Below, one piece after another: positions 60,566 through 64,000 of a DNA stretch of 64,000 bases (positions are counted from its first letter, which is position 1; every line of letters starts with the position of its first letter). The position numbers were made by a program, and so were the translations under genes. Where the stretch lies: contig CAYTPQ010000002.1 of the NCBI GenBank assembly GCA_964439835.1, positions 105,915 to 169,914 on the forward strand, in the 5' to 3' direction. Source of the stretch: JAGNLM01 sp964439835. GTDB taxonomy: Bacteria > Pseudomonadota > Gammaproteobacteria > JAABTG01. The notes beneath the pieces were generated by a model. The model had not been told where the DNA came from. It saw nothing but the letters and a program-made list of their open reading frames with translations, and made no database searches.

Positions 60566-60675
60566 GCAGGCCCCCGGTACGGTCCCGCGGGACACGCCGC
60601 AAGTACGTCCCTGTAGGCTCGTCTGCCGCCATCCATGGCGTCAGACGGTCCCGCGAAACCGTACCGGGGACCTGC
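60566..60675 (-). repeat. MITE-like element with terminal inverted repeats (copy 2)
   Basis: Terminal 18-base inverted repeats (GCAGGCCCCCGGTACGGT, ACCGTACCGGGGACCTGC) differ at one base. Read on the minus strand, the core matches copy 1 at 54418-54520 over its length, including GAGCCTACAGGGACGTA and GGCGTGTCCCGCGGGACCG. It fills the gap between convergent ubiT and ubiV. Confidence 0.82.
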
Positions 60676-60709
60676 TTCGAGGCTCGCAGTCAGATCCCTC
60701 GACGGCCTC

Positions 60710-61606
60710 TCATGCCGCGGAAGCCCCGTGGACGTGCAGGCCCGCCTCGCCGTGCCAGTAGCCGTCCGAGAGGCCGTGTGGCGCGAGTGCCCGAAGCCTG
60801 GCGACGCCCCCTGCGGGATCCACCTCGCCGGAGAGCACCGCCGCGAACGCTGCGACCACGTTCCCCGTGCGCCGGTGCACGGGGGCGATCCGCAGCACGT
60901 CGACACCCAGCCGCCGCAGCTCCGGCACCTCGCCGAGCAGCTGGTAGATGCGCGCCGATTGCACTTGCACCCCATTCAGGACCAGGAAGGGGGTGCCGTC
61001 GCGGGTGCGCAGGGCGAGGCCGTCCGGGTGGTCCAGGCACTTCAGCTGGCAGTCGTCCTTGGGCAGCCCGTGGGCCCGGGCGGTGAAGCAGCGGGCCGAC
61101 TGGGCGAGCGGCAGCCGGCCGAACGCCAGCAGCTCGGTCTCCACCCCCGGCGGGCGGCTCGCCTGGAAGTCCGCCAGGGTCGCCCGCGAGAGCTCGTAGG
61201 GCATGACCCAGCGCTTCAGGCCGAGACCCGCCAGGAACGCCAGGGCGTGGTCGTTGTAGACGTTCAGCCCCGGGCCTGCGACGAAGGGCCGTGCGGCCAG
61301 GGCGTGCAACGCGGCCGCGTCGTTGGCCTCGACCAGGAACTCGTCGTTCTCGCAGAGCCGCGCCAGGGCGCGCCAGTCGGCGTCCGCCTCCAGGATGGTG
61401 GCGGTCGAGAGCACGACCTCTTTGCCGGCGGCCCTCAACCCCTGCGCCAGTTCCAGCCACTCGCCTGCCCGCAGGTGCCGGCGCTTGGGACAGACCACCT
61501 CGCCCAGGTAGACCGTGTCGACGGGCCAGCCCGCCACCTCCGCGTAGAACGCGAGCAGCTCCTCGCGCGGCCAGTAGTAGGGTACGGGTCCGAGCGAGAG
61601 CTTCAT
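60710..61606 (-). CDS. ubiV: UbiV, U32-family ubiquinone hydroxylation protein
   Basis: A 298-residue U32 peptidase-like protein: LSLGPVPYYWPREELLAFYA, VYLGEVVCPKRRHLRAGEWL, and Cys-containing FGRLPLAQSARCFTARAHGL, KDDCQLKCLDHPDGLALRTR; four Cys could bind a 4Fe-4S cluster. UbiV works with UbiU to hydroxylate ubiquinone precursors using prephenate instead of O2. The start overlaps the ubiU stop (ATGA). Confidence 0.93.
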   Translation of the reverse strand: MKLSLGPVPYYWPREELLAFYAEVAGWPVDTVYLGEVVCPKRRHLRAGEWLELAQGLRAAGKEVVLSTATILEADADWRALARLCENDEFLVEANDAAALHALAARPFVAGPGLNVYNDHALAFLAGLGLKRWVMPYELSRATLADFQASRPPGVETELLAFGRLPLAQSARCFTARAHGLPKDDCQLKCLDHPDGLALRTRDGTPFLVLNGVQVQSARIYQLLGEVPELRRLGVDVLRIAPVHRRTGNVVAAFAAVLSGEVDPAGGVARLRALAPHGLSDGYWHGEAGLHVHGASAA

Positions 61607-62598
61607 CGCCACTGCCGGTCGTAAGCCCCGAGGGTGGTCTGGGAGCCCTCCGAGAGACCCTGGAGGGCGGCCATCCAGTCGCTGCGCGGGCGGTAGGTCG
61701 CCGGGGAGCGGCGGCAGGCGTCCATCGCCTCGCGCCAGACCCGCGTGACCCGGGCGACGTAGGCCGGGCTGCGCTGGCGGCCCTCGATCTTGATCGCCGC
61801 GACGCCCATGGCCTGCAGGCGCGGCAGGAGGTCCAGCGTGTTCAGGCTGGTCGGCTCCTCCAGGGCGTAGTAGGGCTCTCCCGACGCCTGGTAGCGGCCC
61901 TTGCACACCACCGGGTAACCGGCCGGCTGATCCTCGGCGTAGCGGTCGACGAGCACGCCGCCGAGGCGCACGTCCAGGCCCTCGGGGCCGGACTCCCAGC
62001 GCACCGACTCGGCCGGCGAGCAGGCGCCGCAGGTGTTGGGCGACTGGCCCGTGCAGTAGGACGACAACATGCAGCGGCCCTCGGCCATGATGCAGAGGCT
62101 GCCAAAGCCGAACACCTCGACCTGGGTCGGACTCTTCTCGACCACCGTCTGGACCTGCTCGACCGAGAGCACCCGCGGCAGCACCGCCCGGCGGATGCCG
62201 AAGTGCTGGTGATAGAACGCCAGCGCGGCGTGGCTGCTGGCCGACGCCTGCACCGAGAGGTGCAGGGCCAGGTCGGGCCACCGGCGGGACGCGTAGGCGA
62301 GCAGGCCGATGTCGGCCAGGATCAGGGCGTCGACGCCGAGCTCGGCCCCGCGGTCGACCGCTGCCTGCCAACGGGCCCACCCCGCCGGCTGGGGGTAGGT
62401 GTTGATGGCGAGGAACACGCGCACCCCATGGCCCTGGGCGTAGCGGACCCCCTCGTGGGCGTTCTCGGCGGTGAAGTTCAGCCCCGGGAAGTGCCGGGCG
62501 TTGGTGTCGTCGCGAAAGCCGAAGTAGACCGCATCGGCGCCGTTGTCGACGGCCGCCTTCAGGGACGGGAGGTTACCGGCGGGACAGACGAGCTCCAT
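61603..62598 (-). CDS. ubiU: UbiU, U32-family ubiquinone hydroxylation protein
   Basis: A 331-residue protein, the same length as E. coli UbiU. ATG 62598 gives the typical start MELVCPAGNLPSLKAAVDNG. The 4Fe-4S Cys cluster lies in FGSLCIMAEGRCMLSSYCTG and the later VVCKGRYQ segment. It forms a complex with UbiV in the anaerobic ubiquinone pathway. A start at 62661 would add 21 residues lacking similarity. Confidence 0.94.
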   Translation of the reverse strand: MELVCPAGNLPSLKAAVDNGADAVYFGFRDDTNARHFPGLNFTAENAHEGVRYAQGHGVRVFLAINTYPQPAGWARWQAAVDRGAELGVDALILADIGLLAYASRRWPDLALHLSVQASASSHAALAFYHQHFGIRRAVLPRVLSVEQVQTVVEKSPTQVEVFGFGSLCIMAEGRCMLSSYCTGQSPNTCGACSPAESVRWESGPEGLDVRLGGVLVDRYAEDQPAGYPVVCKGRYQASGEPYYALEEPTSLNTLDLLPRLQAMGVAAIKIEGRQRSPAYVARVTRVWREAMDACRRSPATYRPRSDWMAALQGLSEGSQTTLGAYDRQWR

Positions 62599-62790
62599 GG
62601 GTGCGCTGGGCGTGGGCTGGGGTCCGGTGAGGCCGGCGCCTGACCAGCCCGGCCTCATCAAGATACCGCGCCCGGGGGGTCCGGTCGACGGTGACGGTGT
62701 GCGGGATCACCTCTTCCCCGCGGCGCACGCGCTGCGCTAGCCGGTGTTCGCAGGCCAGGTGCGGGGGGGGACAGGCGGCAGGTGCGGCAA

Positions 62791-62824
62791 CCCGAAGAGC
62801 CCCGCCGGGGCGGGGCTCTTCGGG
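62791..62824. terminator. Strong hairpin terminator
   Basis: CCCGAAGAGCCCCGCC and GGCGGGGCTCTTCGGG are perfect 16-base inverted copies with a 2-base loop, 15 bases beyond the stop of the secreted repeat protein gene (minus strand). No long T-run follows, but the stem is very stable. Confidence 0.75.
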
Positions 62825-62838
62825 TCTGGGGTTGGGGC

Positions 62839-63255
62839 TTACCGCGCCGCGACCGGGTTGCTCAGCCGCAGGCTGTCGTGGGCGTCCTCTTCCGCCTGGG
62901 TGGCGAAGTTACCGCGGGCGGAGACCTCGCCGTTGATGGCCGGCTCGAGGCTGCGCTCGTGGGGGGCGGCCACGCGAACCGCAGTGGTCGCGGGGGTCAC
63001 GGCCAGGGCCGCGTCTTCCATCGCCTGGGTCGGGTACAGGCCGCTCGCCGAGACTTCGCCGTTCAGACTCGCGTCGAGGCTCCGACCGCTCGCGCGGACC
63101 GCGTCCTCGATGGCCTGGGACGGATAGAGACCGCTGGCCGAGACCTCGCCGTTCAGACAGGGTTCGAGGCCGCGCGTCTCGCCCGCCGACACGCTGCCGA
63201 TGGCCGAGAGGGCTGCAATCAGGGTGATCGCCTTCAGGGTGCTCGTCGTCTTCAT
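62839..63255 (-). CDS. Secreted protein with three NGEVSA repeats
   Basis: A 138-residue protein with a signal peptide (residues 8-24, ITLIAALSAIGSVSA). The mature part holds three imperfect repeats built on LNGEVSASGLYPSQAIEDA: at about 35-53, 64-82 and 106-124 (the last reads INGEVSARGNFATQAEEDA). ATG 63255 has AAGGAG nine bases upstream and is preferred to ATG 63264. Family not recognised. Expression is likely strong given the ribosome site and terminator. Confidence 0.75.
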   Translation of the reverse strand: MKTTSTLKAITLIAALSAIGSVSAGETRGLEPCLNGEVSASGLYPSQAIEDAVRASGRSLDASLNGEVSASGLYPTQAMEDAALAVTPATTAVRVAAPHERSLEPAINGEVSARGNFATQAEEDAHDSLRLSNPVAAR

Positions 63256-63384
63256 GGTTCCCATCTCCTTTCCGGCTGCGCCGGTGCAAGTCTTACGATG
63301 GGTCCATTAGAACTCTCTTATGTAACCTCTGAATTGCCGATCCGTTACAAGTTGTTGCGGCCCTGCCGACTGGCTCGCAACGGC

Positions 63385-64000
63385 TCAGAGCACGTCGGAT
63401 GCGTGGTCGGCCAGCCGCGAGCGCTCCCCGCGCATGAGGGTCACGTGCCCGCTGTGGGCCCAGTCCTTGAAGCGGTCGACGACGTAGGTGAGCCCCGAGG
63501 TCGTCTCCGTCAGGTAGGGGGTGTCGATCTGGCCGACGTTACCGAGGCAGACGAGCTTGGTCCCGGGGCCGGCGCGGGTCACCAGGGTCTTCATCTGCTT
63601 CGAGGTCAGGTTCTGGGCCTCGTCGAGGATGATGTAGCGGTTCAGGAAGGTCCGCCCGCGCATGAAGTTGAGGGAGCGGATCTTGATCCGCTGGGACAGC
63701 AGGTCGGAGGTCGCCGCCCGACCCCACTCGCCGCCGACCGCCGGCTCGGTCAGGACCTCCAGATTGTCCATGAGCGCCCCCATCCAGGGGGTCATCTTCT
63801 CTTCCTCGGTTCCTGGCAGGAAGCCGATGTCCTCCCCGACCGGCACCGTCACCCGGGTCATGATGATCTCGCGGTAACGCTTCTGCTCCAGGGTCTGGGC
63901 GAGGCCCGCAGCCAGGGCCAGGAGCGTCTTGCCGGTGCCGGCGGTGCCGAGCAGGGTGACGAAGTCGATCTCCGGGTCCATCAGCAGGTTGAGCGCGAAG
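63385..64000 (-). CDS. PhoH-family ATPase, C-terminal part (truncated by window end)
   Basis: The frame stays open through base 64000 (..FALNLLMDPEIDF), so the N-terminal part, probably a PIN domain, is outside. Visible are Walker A GTAGTGKTLLALAA, TRVTVPVGEDIGFLPGTEEE, Walker B YIILDEAQNLTSKQMKTLV and CLGNVGQIDTPYLTE. PhoH2-type proteins couple a PIN RNase to this helicase-like ATPase. Confidence 0.92.
   Translation of the reverse strand, partial: FALNLLMDPEIDFVTLLGTAGTGKTLLALAAGLAQTLEQKRYREIIMTRVTVPVGEDIGFLPGTEEEKMTPWMGALMDNLEVLTEPAVGGEWGRAATSDLLSQRIKIRSLNFMRGRTFLNRYIILDEAQNLTSKQMKTLVTRAGPGTKLVCLGNVGQIDTPYLTETTSGLTYVVDRFKDWAHSGHVTLMRGERSRLADHASDVL

Overview
The window looks like a chromosome segment of a GC-rich, denitrifying gammaproteobacterium, perhaps near the Chromatiales/Ectothiorhodospiraceae; the placement is inferred. 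The grounds are an E. coli-like CRP/Vfr, an rpe-gph-trpE-trpG-trpD-trpC operon, an MSHA-type pilus locus, norCB with a DNR-type regulator, and the UbiT/U/V set for oxygen-independent ubiquinone synthesis. Core genes are near 70% G+C; several accessory stretches are clearly poorer.

Layout. 1-1313: ahcY (partial) and metF. 1427-14214: a sigma-54 response regulator, then an MSHA-like assembly operon (ExeA/MshM ATPase with SPOR domain, secretin MshL, TPR protein MshN, ATPase MshE, platform MshG, and MshI/J/K-like proteins). 14247-24086: an accessory block with at least nine toxin-antitoxin (TA) loci or remnants, two low-GC prepilins, and a PEP-CTERM-type surface protein behind a good sigma-54 promoter. 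24431-32745: more prepilin-like genes, a membrane histidine kinase, an ABC permease, a TPR-like protein, an adenylate cyclase and a pilin with a candidate sigma-54 promoter. 32765-37061: a second TA block with duplicated and deleted modules. 37122-40134: ABC ATPase, PAS/degenerate-GGDEF protein, OsmC, CRP. 40232-45732: trp/rpe/gph operon. 45840-53957: lytic transglycosylase, DUF350, DjlA-like protein, membrane permease, RND efflux pair, LysR. 53973-62598: nitric-oxide reductase, cytochromes, DNR, UbiT/U/V. 62839-64000: a secreted repeat protein and PhoH (partial).

How the parts may fit. The orphan kinase (27000-28670) and orphan sigma-54 activator (1427-2872) may form one PrsK/PrsR-like pair acting on the PEP-CTERM gene and the pilin; this is inference. 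MshE carries an MshEN domain, known to bind c-di-GMP. The class III cyclase and CRP could add cAMP control of the pilus. In the 3' third, DNR probably drives nor through a TTGAC-N4-GTCAA box, and UbiT/U/V would supply quinone without oxygen.

The TA blocks are unusual because many modules are visibly broken by frameshifts, internal deletions or truncation, often with the antitoxin intact. Intergenic spaces hold at least three families of small palindromic repeats. No tRNA, rRNA, CRISPR array, transposase or exosortase gene was seen.
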